From Microbacterium dauci (GTDB taxonomy: Bacteria > Actinomycetota > Actinomycetes > Actinomycetales > Microbacteriaceae), in NCBI RefSeq assembly GCF_030065535.1, contig NZ_JASJND010000001.1:372001-436000 (forward strand): a DNA stretch of 64,000 nt, written 5' to 3'. Positions 29,355 through 36,887 of this stretch are shown here, one piece after another. Position numbers and translations under genes: made by a program. The notes under the pieces were generated by a model, which worked only from the letters and a program-made list of their open reading frames with translations, was not told the DNA's origin and did not search any database. Position 1 is the first letter of the stretch, and the number at the start of each line of letters is the position of its first letter.

Positions 29355-29807
29355 CTACTCGGCGTGCGGTGCAGCGTCCGCCTTGCGGACGCCCTTGCGG
29401 GCCGCGGTGCGCTGCTTCGCCGGCGGCTGCTTCACACCAGGCTCATCATCGGCAGAGCTACCGACACCGCCGAACTGCCCGCGCACTACGTTGCTGCTGC
29501 TGGCGGATCGCTCCACGCGGGCGAGCAGCTCTCGCGCGAGCTCGAGATCGGTGAGCTCGGCCACTCCGATCTTGACCTCGCGGACGCCGGCCTCCGCGTC
29601 GGTGATGAAGCCTGCCTCGGCAAGGGCTTCAACGACGGGCCGCCCGTACGAGCGAGCGAACTTGAGCACGAACTCGACGGCGGGCCGGCTGCCCTGCTTC
29701 CACCGCGTCACGTTCGACTTGTCGATGCCCACCACGTCGGCGATGTCCTTCGCCTGGACGACGCCGGCAACGAGCTGCACGTAGTTCCACCATCTGGTCT
29801 CAGTCAC
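29355..29807 (-). CDS. HTH phage repressor (immunity repressor candidate)
   Basis: 150 residues from GTG 29807. N-terminal HTH: AGVVQAKDIADVVGIDKSNVTRWKQGSRP (two halves, turn at about residue 25). The C-terminus is low-complexity and basic. Upstream in-frame Met codons lie inside the promoter region and are rejected. A -10 (TACTCT) ends 8 bases before the GTG, so the message is probably leaderless. It should bind the GTTGC-N6-GCAAC sites and hold the lysogenic state; ImmA downstream probably inactivates it. Confidence 0.8.
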   Translation of the reverse strand: MTETRWWNYVQLVAGVVQAKDIADVVGIDKSNVTRWKQGSRPAVEFVLKFARSYGRPVVEALAEAGFITDAEAGVREVKIGVAELTDLELARELLARVERSASSSNVVRGQFGGVGSSADDEPGVKQPPAKQRTAARKGVRKADAAPHAE

Positions 29808-29814
29808 GGCTCTC

Positions 29815-29843
29815 AGAGTAGTTGCGCGAACGCAACAGCGCAA
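29815..29843 (-). promoter_or_regulatory. Leftward repressor promoter (TTGCGC-17-TACTCT)
   Basis: On the minus strand the -35 TTGCGC is at 29843-29838 and the -10 TACTCT at 29820-29815, with 17 bases between. Operator site 1 fills 16 of those 17. Initiation would fall at or next to the repressor GTG (29807). Confidence 0.6.
29821..29836. promoter_or_regulatory. Operator site 1, GTTGC-N6-GCAAC
   Basis: GTTGCGCGAACGCAAC, a 16-bp palindrome whose arms extend to 6 bp, lying exactly between the -35 and -10 of the leftward promoter. It shares the pattern of site 2. Confidence 0.65.
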
Positions 29844-29868
29844 GTGAGTGCAGCAACCAAACTTGGAG

Positions 29869-29897
29869 TTGCACAACAGCATCACCTCACTTACGAT
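29869..29897 (+). promoter_or_regulatory. Rightward early promoter (TTGCAC-17-TACGAT)
   Basis: -35 TTGCAC at 29869-29874 and -10 TACGAT at 29892-29897, separated by 17 bases. Initiation at about 29904 falls inside operator site 2. A GTTGC half-site overlaps the -35. Confidence 0.6.
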
Positions 29898-29899
29898 CG

Positions 29900-29915
29900 G
29901 TTGCACATCCGCAAC
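29900..29915. promoter_or_regulatory. Operator site 2, GTTGC-N6-GCAAC
   Basis: GTTGCACATCCGCAAC, same length and arms as site 1, spanning the predicted start of the rightward transcript. A weaker relative, GTTGC-N6-AGAAC, follows at 29921-29936. Confidence 0.65.
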
Positions 29916-29950
29916 TGGCGGTTGCAGTACCAGAACCCGAGGATCTGCTC

Positions 29951-30226
29951 ATGGCGACACTGACCATCGACTCCAAGCGATTTCAGGAGCTCCGCGACGA
30001 GCACGGGCTGGACACGGTGCAGAGCCTCGCTTCGGCGCTCCATGTCGACAAGGGCACGGCGTCCCGGGTGCTGACCGGCAAGGCGGCGCCTGGCCCGCGC
30101 TTCATCTCATCGGTGCTGCTGACGTTCCCCGTGAAGTTCGAGGACGTGTTCACCGTCGTCGGCGAGGACGATGCCAACGCGGCCGGTGAGGCCGTCGTAA
30201 CCGATGAACTGGCGGTCGCATCGTGA
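29951..30226 (+). CDS. Cro-like HTH protein
   Basis: 91 residues, first gene of the rightward early operon. HTH region: HGLDTVQSLASALHVDKGTASRVLTGK (about residues 18-44), then a short C-terminus. By position and size it is the Cro counterpart of the divergent repressor and may compete for the same sites. ATG 29951 follows the operators by 14 bases. Its stop overlaps the next GTG. Confidence 0.7.
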   Translation: MATLTIDSKRFQELRDEHGLDTVQSLASALHVDKGTASRVLTGKAAPGPRFISSVLLTFPVKFEDVFTVVGEDDANAAGEAVVTDELAVAS

Positions 30227-30699
30227 GCTGGGGTCAGATGTCGCCGGCCGAGATCGTGTCGATCGCGTTGCTTCGCGCCGATGCGCAGTCCGACCCGACA
30301 CGACCGGGATGGTTCGCCCGACTGCTTGGCGACAGTGCCGACCGAATTCTTCTACCGCTCGTCGACGAGCGGCGCGCCGAGCACTTCGCGCTCGCCGAGA
30401 CTGAGGTCCGCGGCATCCTGCAGAGATTCGGAGGCATCGCGTTCGATGCCGCCGACGACGATCAGTGTGCTGGCTGCGCAGCCGTCGCCAACTCGTCTCT
30501 CCTCGAGCTTCGAGCGGAGATGGTGCGTCAGCGTCGCACACCCGCTGATCTGGCCGAAGTCCTTGGCGTTTCCGTGGCCACCGCCATTCGTCGCCTCGAC
30601 GGGGTGACGCCGATGAACGTTGCCGACTTCGGCGCGGCGTGCGAGTGGCTCCAGGTCGCGCCGCATGTGCTGATCGCGCGGGCGGAGGCAGCGCTGTGA
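30223..30699 (+). CDS. XRE-type HTH protein of unknown role
   Basis: 158 residues. The first half (with a CAGC cysteine pair near residue 82) is not recognised. The C-terminal 60 residues form an HTH (RRTPADLAEVLGVSVATAIRRLDG, then FGAACEWLQV), like phage XRE regulators. GTG 30223 overlaps the Cro-like stop (GTGA), and its own stop overlaps the next GTG. Confidence 0.65.
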   Translation: MSWGQMSPAEIVSIALLRADAQSDPTRPGWFARLLGDSADRILLPLVDERRAEHFALAETEVRGILQRFGGIAFDAADDDQCAGCAAVANSSLLELRAEMVRQRRTPADLAEVLGVSVATAIRRLDGVTPMNVADFGAACEWLQVAPHVLIARAEAAL

Positions 30700-30950
30700 C
30701 CGCGTCGAACGTCACCCCGATCCGTGGCACGGGCGCGCTCGCCGCCTCGAGCGCGGACGCGCCGCGCTACCTCTCGCCCGAGCAGTTGACCGAGCGACTC
30801 CCAGGCGTGTCGAAGCGTCAGCTGCAGCGCTGGCGCGACGAGGGGAAGGGCCCCCGCTACGCGAAGCTCGGCAAGTCGGTGGTCTACCGCGAGGTCGATG
30901 TCGACGCGTGGGTGGCGAACAACCTCGTCAGCACGAGGGAGCAGTCATGA
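30696..30950 (+). CDS. Excisionase-like HTH protein
   Basis: 84 residues. YLSPEQLTERLPGVSKRQLQRWRDEGKGPRY followed by KLGKSVVYREVDVDAWV is the winged-helix pattern of AlpA/Xis-type phage excisionases, which bend att DNA and direct the integrase to excision. Some regulators share the fold. GTG 30696 overlaps the previous stop, and its stop overlaps the next ATG. Confidence 0.72.
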   Translation: MTASNVTPIRGTGALAASSADAPRYLSPEQLTERLPGVSKRQLQRWRDEGKGPRYAKLGKSVVYREVDVDAWVANNLVSTREQS

Positions 30951-31195
30951 CCGCTCCCATCTCTCAGAACCCTCCGCGCCCCCAGGCGGAGGTCCCCCGC
31001 ACCGATCTGACCGGTGCCGCGCGGTCGCCCCATTCCCCCCTCGGGGCGACCGCGCGTAGGGCTCTCGAGCGTGGCGAGTACGTCATCTGCACTGCAGCCG
31101 GCGAGCCCGTCATCCGAACCTCCGACCCGGCCGACGCCGAGCGGATCCGCGCATCGATCAACGGCCGCATCAAGCGGCGTCTGCGAGGTGCGTGA
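30947..31195 (+). CDS. Small hypothetical phage protein
   Basis: 82 residues, not recognised. Pro/Ala-rich N-terminus, then a basic C-terminal helix (AERIRASINGRIKRRLRG). Coupled on both sides by ATGA/GTGA overlaps, which supports it as real. Confidence 0.6.
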   Translation: MTAPISQNPPRPQAEVPRTDLTGAARSPHSPLGATARRALERGEYVICTAAGEPVIRTSDPADAERIRASINGRIKRRLRGA

Positions 31196-31482
31196 CCGTG
31201 GTCGACATCCTCATCCTGTCATTCACGTGGATCGCCCTCGTCGTCGTGGTGTGCCTCACCATCGCGACCGAGCGTCGGATCCGTAGAGCAGACGCACTGC
31301 GGGCCGAGGCAATCAGGGTGTCGGCTTCGGCGCTTGCGTCAGCTCAGCGGGCAGAGGCACTTCTTGGCTCCCAGTCTCCTCACCGATCCACCAGTGGAGG
31401 AGGAGCGACTCAGGGAGCTCCCCGAACCGATTCCGCGCCATCTGCACCTCTGCGCGACCGCCCGGTTGGATCTGAATGTTGA
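31192..31482 (+). CDS. Small membrane protein with coiled coil
   Basis: 96 residues from GTG 31192 (GTG 31198 also possible). One membrane helix (ILILSFTWIALVVVVCLTIAT), then a charged helix RRIRRADALRAEAIRV. The last 35 residues are low-complexity and lie over the convergent gene 31313-31834, so either the end of this gene or that overlap is unusual. Function unknown. Confidence 0.5.
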   Translation: MTVVDILILSFTWIALVVVVCLTIATERRIRRADALRAEAIRVSASALASAQRAEALLGSQSPHRSTSGGGATQGAPRTDSAPSAPLRDRPVGSEC

Positions 31483-31834
31483 ATCCGGAGACGCTCACAG
31501 CCCACCCCTTGAGGCGGTCGTTGTCGAACTGCACCGAATCGACCATCACCGCTTCTGTGTGGCGAAGCCGGATCTTGACGTCGCCGGCATACAGCCCCTT
31601 CCGCACCTGGCTGTCTTCGTACTCGAACGACACCCGTGACCGGTTGTGTGCCTCGGTCGCACGAGCCTCAGCACGTTCCGCGATCTCCTGCGCACGGCGC
31701 GCGATGTCCAGCGCCTCACGTTCTCGCGCTTCGGCCCGCCCCGCCCGTCGATGTGCGAGCCACCCGATCCACCCTGCAGCGATCGACAACACGAGCCCGG
31801 CCCAGCCCGGAACCTCACCCCAGATTTCGTCCAT
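31313..31834 (-). CDS. Antisense membrane/coiled-coil protein in the early region
   Basis: 173 residues reading against all neighbours. Membrane helix near residues 10-30 (WAGLVLSIAAGWIGWLAHRR), a coiled coil (about 30-65, AREREALDIARRAQEIAERAEAR) and a beta-rich C-terminal domain ending in LLHWWIGEETGSQEVPLP. The composition looks protein-coding and family-like, though no family is recognised. Orientation suggests expression in the lysogen, for example as an exclusion or immunity protein (inference). Confidence 0.65.
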   Translation of the reverse strand: MDEIWGEVPGWAGLVLSIAAGWIGWLAHRRAGRAEAREREALDIARRAQEIAERAEARATEAHNRSRVSFEYEDSQVRKGLYAGDVKIRLRHTEAVMVDSVQFDNDRLKGWAVSVSGFNIQIQPGGRAEVQMARNRFGELPESLLLHWWIGEETGSQEVPLPAELTQAPKPTP

Positions 31835-31874
31835 GCGCCGGAGCCTACCGACGCCCACCGCATTCGAGGTCCCC

Positions 31875-32081
31875 ATGATCCGCCGCCTCCTGCTCCTAAT
31901 GGGGCTCGTCCTCCTCGCGGTCGACGTCGCCCGACTGAACATCACGGGTCTCGCGCTCGCCGGTGTCGCCCTCATGGCGATCGCCGCGCACCTCTACGGC
32001 GCCCTCACCCGGGAGTTCTGGATCGCTGACGACGAGGAGTCCGCACGCCTCGCCGCTGCCGATACGGAGGTGCCCCGGTGA
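31875..32081 (+). CDS. Small membrane protein
   Basis: 68 residues, two hydrophobic segments (LLLLMGLVLLAVDVA; ITGLALAGVALMAIAAHLYG) and an acidic tail. Unrecognised. GAGGT lies before the ATG. Its stop overlaps the next GTG. Confidence 0.6.
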   Translation: MIRRLLLLMGLVLLAVDVARLNITGLALAGVALMAIAAHLYGALTREFWIADDEESARLAAADTEVPR

Positions 32082-32377
32082 ACCTCGCAGACGCCACGCT
32101 CTTCGTCCTCGCGCTCGCCGTCCTCGGTCTTGGCGTCTCGGTGATCTGGGGCGGCATCCGCCTCGAGCTGCTCCGCGCCCGCGTGGTCGAGCTCACGAAG
32201 GAGCTCGACCGCCGCACCAACGTCATCCCGCTCTTCGCGATCGCGCAGAGCTGCCGTGTCTGCCAGGCGACAGACGACGCCGTGATCCTGGCCGGCTGCT
32301 GGTGGGTCAGCCCCGACCTCTGCTCCTCGTGCGACGACGACGCCGCATCCTCCCTCGCCCGGGGTGAGAGGGCATGA
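32078..32377 (+). CDS. Membrane-anchored small zinc-site protein
   Basis: 99 residues. One N-terminal membrane helix (about residues 5-28), a charged linker, then Cys59-x2-Cys62 and Cys82-x2-Cys85 spaced as a four-Cys zinc site. Function unknown. Linked to both neighbours by 4-base overlaps. Confidence 0.6.
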   Translation: MNLADATLFVLALAVLGLGVSVIWGGIRLELLRARVVELTKELDRRTNVIPLFAIAQSCRVCQATDDAVILAGCWWVSPDLCSSCDDDAASSLARGERA

Positions 32378-33063
32378 CCATGGTCGAGCTGCAGCAGCCC
32401 CGCACCCTCATCCACCGTGTCGACGGCCGCGACCTCCGCGTCCTCGTCGACCGTCCCTACATCTACTTCGCCCGTGACGACGTCGAGACGATCGCGACCG
32501 TCCCGCCGTGGGGGACCGGTGACACCCTCCTCACCGAGGCCGACGAGCACACGATCGAGATCTCTGGTGTCGCGTACGTCCCCATCGACGTCGCCCTGAA
32601 CCGTGTCCGTGACGACGCCAAGGACCGCGTCAAGGCTCACGCGTTCATCGCCTGGGTTGAAGAGCAGCGGCCAACCTTCACGAACCCCGACATCCTCGAG
32701 CTCGCCCACCAGCCCGCATCCTTCGCGTCCGCGTACACCGTCGCTGGCGCCGCGAAAGCGCTCGCCGACGAGCTCGGCATCAAGCTCGGCCGCGATCGCC
32801 TGTTCGAGCTCATGGACTCCCTCGGCTGGATCGAGCGCAACAGCGAGACGTCGAACTGGATGGTCACCGCTCTCCCGCACAACAAGGACTGGCTCGCCCT
32901 TCGCGCCATCACGATCGGCCCGCGCCGCACTCACGCCGCCGGCCAGCAGTACCTGCAGATCCACGTCACGCAGGCCGGGCTCGTCGAGCTCGCCCGCATC
33001 CTCCGCCTGCAGCAGCCGCAGCCGGCCCCCACTCCCGAACCCACCCCGACCCTCTTCGACTGA
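32374..33063 (+). CDS. KilAC-domain antirepressor-like protein
   Basis: 229 residues. The C-terminal half (about 115-225) reads as a KilAC/ANT domain: AAKALADELGIKLGRDRLFELMDSLGWIER, later YLQIHVTQAGLVELARIL. The N-terminal half (about 1-95) resembles the KilA-N/antirepressor arm-binding type only weakly. Such proteins counter the phage repressor. It ends in a Pro-rich tail. Confidence 0.75.
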   Translation: MTMVELQQPRTLIHRVDGRDLRVLVDRPYIYFARDDVETIATVPPWGTGDTLLTEADEHTIEISGVAYVPIDVALNRVRDDAKDRVKAHAFIAWVEEQRPTFTNPDILELAHQPASFASAYTVAGAAKALADELGIKLGRDRLFELMDSLGWIERNSETSNWMVTALPHNKDWLALRAITIGPRRTHAAGQQYLQIHVTQAGLVELARILRLQQPQPAPTPEPTPTLFD

Positions 33064-33079
33064 ACCCGAGGACTACCCG

Positions 33080-33256
33080 ATGAACGACGACACCCTCACT
33101 GACCACGCCCACACGCCGGTGCCCGCACCCCGGGCGACCGCGACCGGACCCCTCGTCCGCACCGACGACCGCGCGGCACTCGCGGCATCCCTCGCGATCA
33201 CGGCGCTTGTCGCCGTCGGCGCGCTCGGGATCCTCCTCGCGTTGGTGTCCCCGTGA
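33080..33256 (+). CDS. Small membrane protein
   Basis: 58 residues, one C-terminal membrane helix (AALAASLAITALVAVGALGI) and a polar N-terminus. GAGGA lies 7 bases before ATG 33080. The stop overlaps the next GTG. Function unknown. Confidence 0.55.
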   Translation: MNDDTLTDHAHTPVPAPRATATGPLVRTDDRAALAASLAITALVAVGALGILLALVSP

Positions 33257-33828
33257 CCGGCGTGATGGTGCCGGCCCGCGGTGTCCGCCGCCGCCTGCAG
33301 GCGCTGCACGCCCGCGGGTGGACCGCGACCGAACTCGAGCAGCAGCTCGGCATCCCCGACGAGACCCTCGGAATGCTGCTCTGGCAGTCCACGGTCCCGC
33401 AGCGCACCCACGACATCATCGCGGCCGCGTACGAGGTGCTCTGGAACCAGGCACCCCCATCGCCGCCGGCGGTTCGCCAACAGGCGATCGCGCGTGCCAC
33501 CGCGAACGGGTGGGCGCCGCCCATGGCGTGGGACGACATCGACACCGACGACGCACCGTTCACCGGGACGGAAGACCCGGATGCCGCGGCCGCGTACATC
33601 GACCACGTCGCAATCGAGCTCACCCTCCGCGGAGAGCCCGCCCCCGCTCTCACCCAGGCGGAGCGCCGGATCGCTGTCGCACGACTCCACGCCGGCGGCC
33701 ACTGCGACATGGAGATGGCGCGCCGCCTCCACGTCGACGGGAACACGATCCGGAAGGACCGCAAGGCACAGGGACTGCCACTGAACCTGACGCGGTGGTC
33801 GACCGTCCGAGCCGAGGACGCCGCCTGA
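33253..33828 (+). CDS. Actinophage HTH protein
   Basis: 191 residues. Two HTH-like parts: N-terminal RRRLQALHARGWTATELEQQLGIPDETL and C-terminal RIAVARLHAGGHCDMEMARRLHVDGNTIRKDRK. Proteins of this layout are common in actinobacteriophage early regions, with no proven role. GTG start in a GTGA overlap; its stop shares a base with the next ATG. Confidence 0.68.
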   Translation: MTGVMVPARGVRRRLQALHARGWTATELEQQLGIPDETLGMLLWQSTVPQRTHDIIAAAYEVLWNQAPPSPPAVRQQAIARATANGWAPPMAWDDIDTDDAPFTGTEDPDAAAAYIDHVAIELTLRGEPAPALTQAERRIAVARLHAGGHCDMEMARRLHVDGNTIRKDRKAQGLPLNLTRWSTVRAEDAA

Positions 33829-34094
33829 TGCGCTGGCTCATCCGTCGCGAACCGGTCCGCAGCGCCCCGTTCGGCGCGCACACGGCCACCTTCTACGCGT
33901 GGGTCGTCCGGACGTACCTCGGCACCCGGGGGACACCGCCTGAGGAGCGCAAGCTCTCCGAGCCGCTGGTCGAGTTCAACCGGCTCTCGGAGGCGCACCG
34001 ATGGGCAACCGGACGGTCGATCATCCACCGCGCTGAGCACTTGACTCCGCGTGCCCTCAGATTCCGTGACATCCCAGACACCCGCGTCCGCTGA
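33828..34094 (+). CDS. Hypothetical phage protein
   Basis: 88 residues, basic, no recognised domain. Contains TATFYAWVVRTYLGTRG and ends in an Arg-rich tail. Coupled to the preceding gene through TGATG. Confidence 0.55.
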   Translation: MRWLIRREPVRSAPFGAHTATFYAWVVRTYLGTRGTPPEERKLSEPLVEFNRLSEAHRWATGRSIIHRAEHLTPRALRFRDIPDTRVR

Positions 34095-34125
34095 CCACCC
34101 ACGACACCCCGAAGGAATACCCGCC

Positions 34126-35613
34126 ATGCCCGAGACCACCCTCGAAGAGCTCACTCTTCTCGCCGTCAACCCCGCGACGCTCGGCGTCCGCGACCAGGTC
34201 CGCGGTGACGCCACCCCCGACGAGGCATTGATCGCATCAGTGCGCCGACACGGCATCCAGCAGCCGCCGACCGTCGTCTGGGACGCGACCGAGAACCGGT
34301 ACGTCATCGCGATCGGCCACCGCCGTGTCGGTGCCGCGATCGCCGCAGGTCTCGAACGCATCTACGTCATCGTCCGCGACAACGCCCCCATCGACGAGGC
34401 CGGTGACCTCGAGCGGCAGATCGTGGAGAACGAGCGTCGCGAGGGGCTGAACGCGAAGGACCTCGCCGCCGGTTACGAGAAGCTCAGCCTCTTTGGTCTC
34501 CGCCCGGAGGACATCGCCGCCGGACTCGGCGAGAAGCCCGAACGCATCCGCGCCGGCCTCAAGATCAAGACCTCGAAGACCGCCAGCGAGCTCGTCGACG
34601 AGCAGCCCTCGATCGACTTCGCGCAGGCCGCGGCGATCGCCGACTTCGACGAGCACCCGAAGATCCAGAAGCGCCTCGTCGAGACCGCCACCACCCGCCC
34701 CGAGAACTTCGCCCGCGACGTCGAGGCCGCCCGCGACGAACGTGCCGTGGTCGAGAAGATCGCCGAGATCAAAGCCGTCCTCGCGGCCGCGGGCATCCCG
34801 TTCATCGAGTCCTTCACCTACAGCCAGTACGGGTGGACGAAGAAGGGCGGCATGTACGGCGGCCCGGGCGCCGAGGTCTCGAAGCTCGCAGACCCCGCGA
34901 CCCCGGGCGTGCAACTCACGCCCACGGACCACGCAGACTGCCCCGGTCGCGGCGCCTACATCCACCGCGCGTCCCCGCACTACCTGACGAACGATGACGG
35001 CTTCGAGGTCGGCTACGTCTGCACCGACTGGGCCGAACACGGCCACATCAAGTGGGAGCGGGCCGCGGCCGAGAAGACACCGGAAGAGCTCGAGCGAGAG
35101 GCCGAGCGCCAGCGCGCCAACGAGGAGTGGGAGCGCGCCGCCGCGGAGCGACAGAAGGCTCAGGCGATCTTCAACGCGAACACTCGCGCACGCCGCACCT
35201 GGATCCACGATCATCTCACCACGGGCCGGCTCCGCCCCGCCGCCGCCCACTTCGACATCCTCGCCGCCGCTGTCGGTGTGCAGGTGTACCGCGAGGAGGG
35301 GCAAGACGCGGACGTCACCATGGAGCTGCTCGCCGGCGACGTCCGATCGCCTGACACCTGGTCCGCCCACCCCAACCGTGACGAGCTCGTCACGATCGTC
35401 ACCACCCGCAGCGCCCCCTCGCTCCGCGTCGCGCTCGCCGCCGCGTTCGCGGTGCTCGAGGACATCGTCGAGGCGGGGGAGGGGATCGCGTACTTCGACG
35501 CTCTCGTTGCGCTCGGATACACGCTGACCGACACCGACCGCGAGCACATCGAACGTGCGAAGCAGGCGCTCTCCGCGGACGCCGAGCTCGACGGCGGGGC
35601 TGACGACGAATGA
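34126..35613 (+). CDS. ParB/Srx-like domain protein
   Basis: 495 residues. The N-terminal 110 residues follow the ParB nuclease-fold pattern: GVRDQVRGDATPDEALIASVRRHGIQQPP, AIGHRRVGAAIAAGL (CTP/DNA-binding GxRR type) and ENERREGLNAKDLAAGYEKL. A ParB-like helical region follows (SLFGLRPEDIAAGLGEKPERI). The middle is beta-rich and unassigned, and residues 300-345 are a highly charged helix. GAAGGA precedes ATG 34126. It could be a DNA-binding or modifying early protein; partition is not implied, since there is no parA. Confidence 0.8.
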   Translation: MPETTLEELTLLAVNPATLGVRDQVRGDATPDEALIASVRRHGIQQPPTVVWDATENRYVIAIGHRRVGAAIAAGLERIYVIVRDNAPIDEAGDLERQIVENERREGLNAKDLAAGYEKLSLFGLRPEDIAAGLGEKPERIRAGLKIKTSKTASELVDEQPSIDFAQAAAIADFDEHPKIQKRLVETATTRPENFARDVEAARDERAVVEKIAEIKAVLAAAGIPFIESFTYSQYGWTKKGGMYGGPGAEVSKLADPATPGVQLTPTDHADCPGRGAYIHRASPHYLTNDDGFEVGYVCTDWAEHGHIKWERAAAEKTPEELEREAERQRANEEWERAAAERQKAQAIFNANTRARRTWIHDHLTTGRLRPAAAHFDILAAAVGVQVYREEGQDADVTMELLAGDVRSPDTWSAHPNRDELVTIVTTRSAPSLRVALAAAFAVLEDIVEAGEGIAYFDALVALGYTLTDTDREHIERAKQALSADAELDGGADDE

Positions 35614-36887
35614 TCGACCTTCCAGCCGACGTCGAACACGGCACACCCGAGGGATTCGCTGCTGGGTGCAAGAAGGACACGGACTGCCCAGCGCTCCGCG
35701 AGCACGGGCTGGCGTGCGTGTACGCGCACGTGCGAGCCCAGACCGACTTCCGCTACTTCAAAGCGAAGGCGCGCGACCCCCGACCCGCCGCGATAGCGCG
35801 CGCGCTCGGCATCACTCCGCCTGCAGCTGCCGACACCGCGAAGTTGGCCGAAGCCGACGCAAAGCGGCCCCGCCGTCAGCGTCCCGTCACGAACCAGTCC
35901 AAGACGGCGGTCGCGCCGTCGCCGGCGCCCGAGAACACCCCGACCCCCGAGGAGCACGAGATGCCCACCAGCGAAGAGCCGACGTCGACTCCGACGATCA
36001 AGCCGACCCCGCCGACCCCGCCGAAACGGACCCCGCCGGCGCCGACACCGCCGTCGGGTCGCTCCCGTGAGGAGCTCGCCGATATCCGGCTCTGGGCCCG
36101 CTCGAACGGCTACGACGTCGCCTCCCACGGTCGAGTCCCGGTGAAGGTCATCGAGGCCTACGACGCCGCTCACTCGCCCGTCAAGCCCGAGCCCCAGCCT
36201 GTCGCCGCGGAAGCCGCTGCAGACTTCGAGCCGATCCCCGGATCCATGGACAACGGCGACGGATCCTTCACCCACCCGGGAACGGACACGCCGCTCGAGG
36301 AGGCGGATGTCGTCGACGAGACCGACGGAGCCGAGATCGGGGAGTACGACTACGCGGCCGCATCCGACAAGCTCGACGAGACCCGCGAACGCGCCGGCAT
36401 CTCGATGACGTCGATCACTGGCGGCGCCACGATCGACGATCCGGCACCCGTGATCGATTCGGTACTCGCTCACCTGAAGGTGCCCCGAGGGGTGCGCCCG
36501 GCGTGGGCGGACGTCGCCATCTCCGAGGACGTCGAACGTGCACGCGCGCTCGCCGCCCACCTCGAGGCCGAGAACGCGGTCTACGTCAGCCAGCTCGACA
36601 CGATTGGCACAGCGCTCGAGACCGCGCTCCGCGCGTGGGCAACCGCTACCGAGAGGCTCGCGGAGGAGCAGCGCCGGTCAGCGGTCGCGTCGCGGCTCCG
36701 CAGCAGCTCGAACAGGCATCTCCTCGAGAAGATCCAGGCGCTCACCGCGCAGCTCGGCGCCGCGGACACCACGATCGAGCGACTCAACGCGGCCGCTGAG
36801 GACGATGGGCAGCGCATCACCGACCTCGTCAACGAAGTCGACCGGCTCAGCGCTCGCCGCTGGTGGCAGTTCGGGGGCGCCCGATGA
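35610..36887 (+). CDS. Lsr2-like DNA-binding domain fused to Cys-rich and coiled-coil parts
   Basis: 425 residues. Order: an N-terminal HGTPEGFAAGC module with four Cys (20, 26, 36 and near); a basic then Pro-rich linker (60-150, TPPTPPKRTPPAPTPP); an Lsr2 C-terminal-type DNA-binding domain at about 150-188 (ADIRLWARSNGYDVASHGR, then VPVKVIEAYDAAH); an acidic stretch; and a coiled coil (330-415). Lsr2 is the actinobacterial H-NS-like silencer. An in-frame ATG at 35961 after GAGGAG could give a shorter 308-residue form. It is linked to the ParB-like and MazG-like genes by ATGA overlaps. Confidence 0.78.
   Translation: MIDLPADVEHGTPEGFAAGCKKDTDCPALREHGLACVYAHVRAQTDFRYFKAKARDPRPAAIARALGITPPAAADTAKLAEADAKRPRRQRPVTNQSKTAVAPSPAPENTPTPEEHEMPTSEEPTSTPTIKPTPPTPPKRTPPAPTPPSGRSREELADIRLWARSNGYDVASHGRVPVKVIEAYDAAHSPVKPEPQPVAAEAAADFEPIPGSMDNGDGSFTHPGTDTPLEEADVVDETDGAEIGEYDYAAASDKLDETRERAGISMTSITGGATIDDPAPVIDSVLAHLKVPRGVRPAWADVAISEDVERARALAAHLEAENAVYVSQLDTIGTALETALRAWATATERLAEEQRRSAVASRLRSSSNRHLLEKIQALTAQLGAADTTIERLNAAAEDDGQRITDLVNEVDRLSARRWWQFGGAR

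Noticed and set aside
34126..35613. Plasmid-type partition function for the ParB-like gene
   Set aside because: No parA-like ATPase and no parS-like repeats nearby; it sits in a phage early operon.
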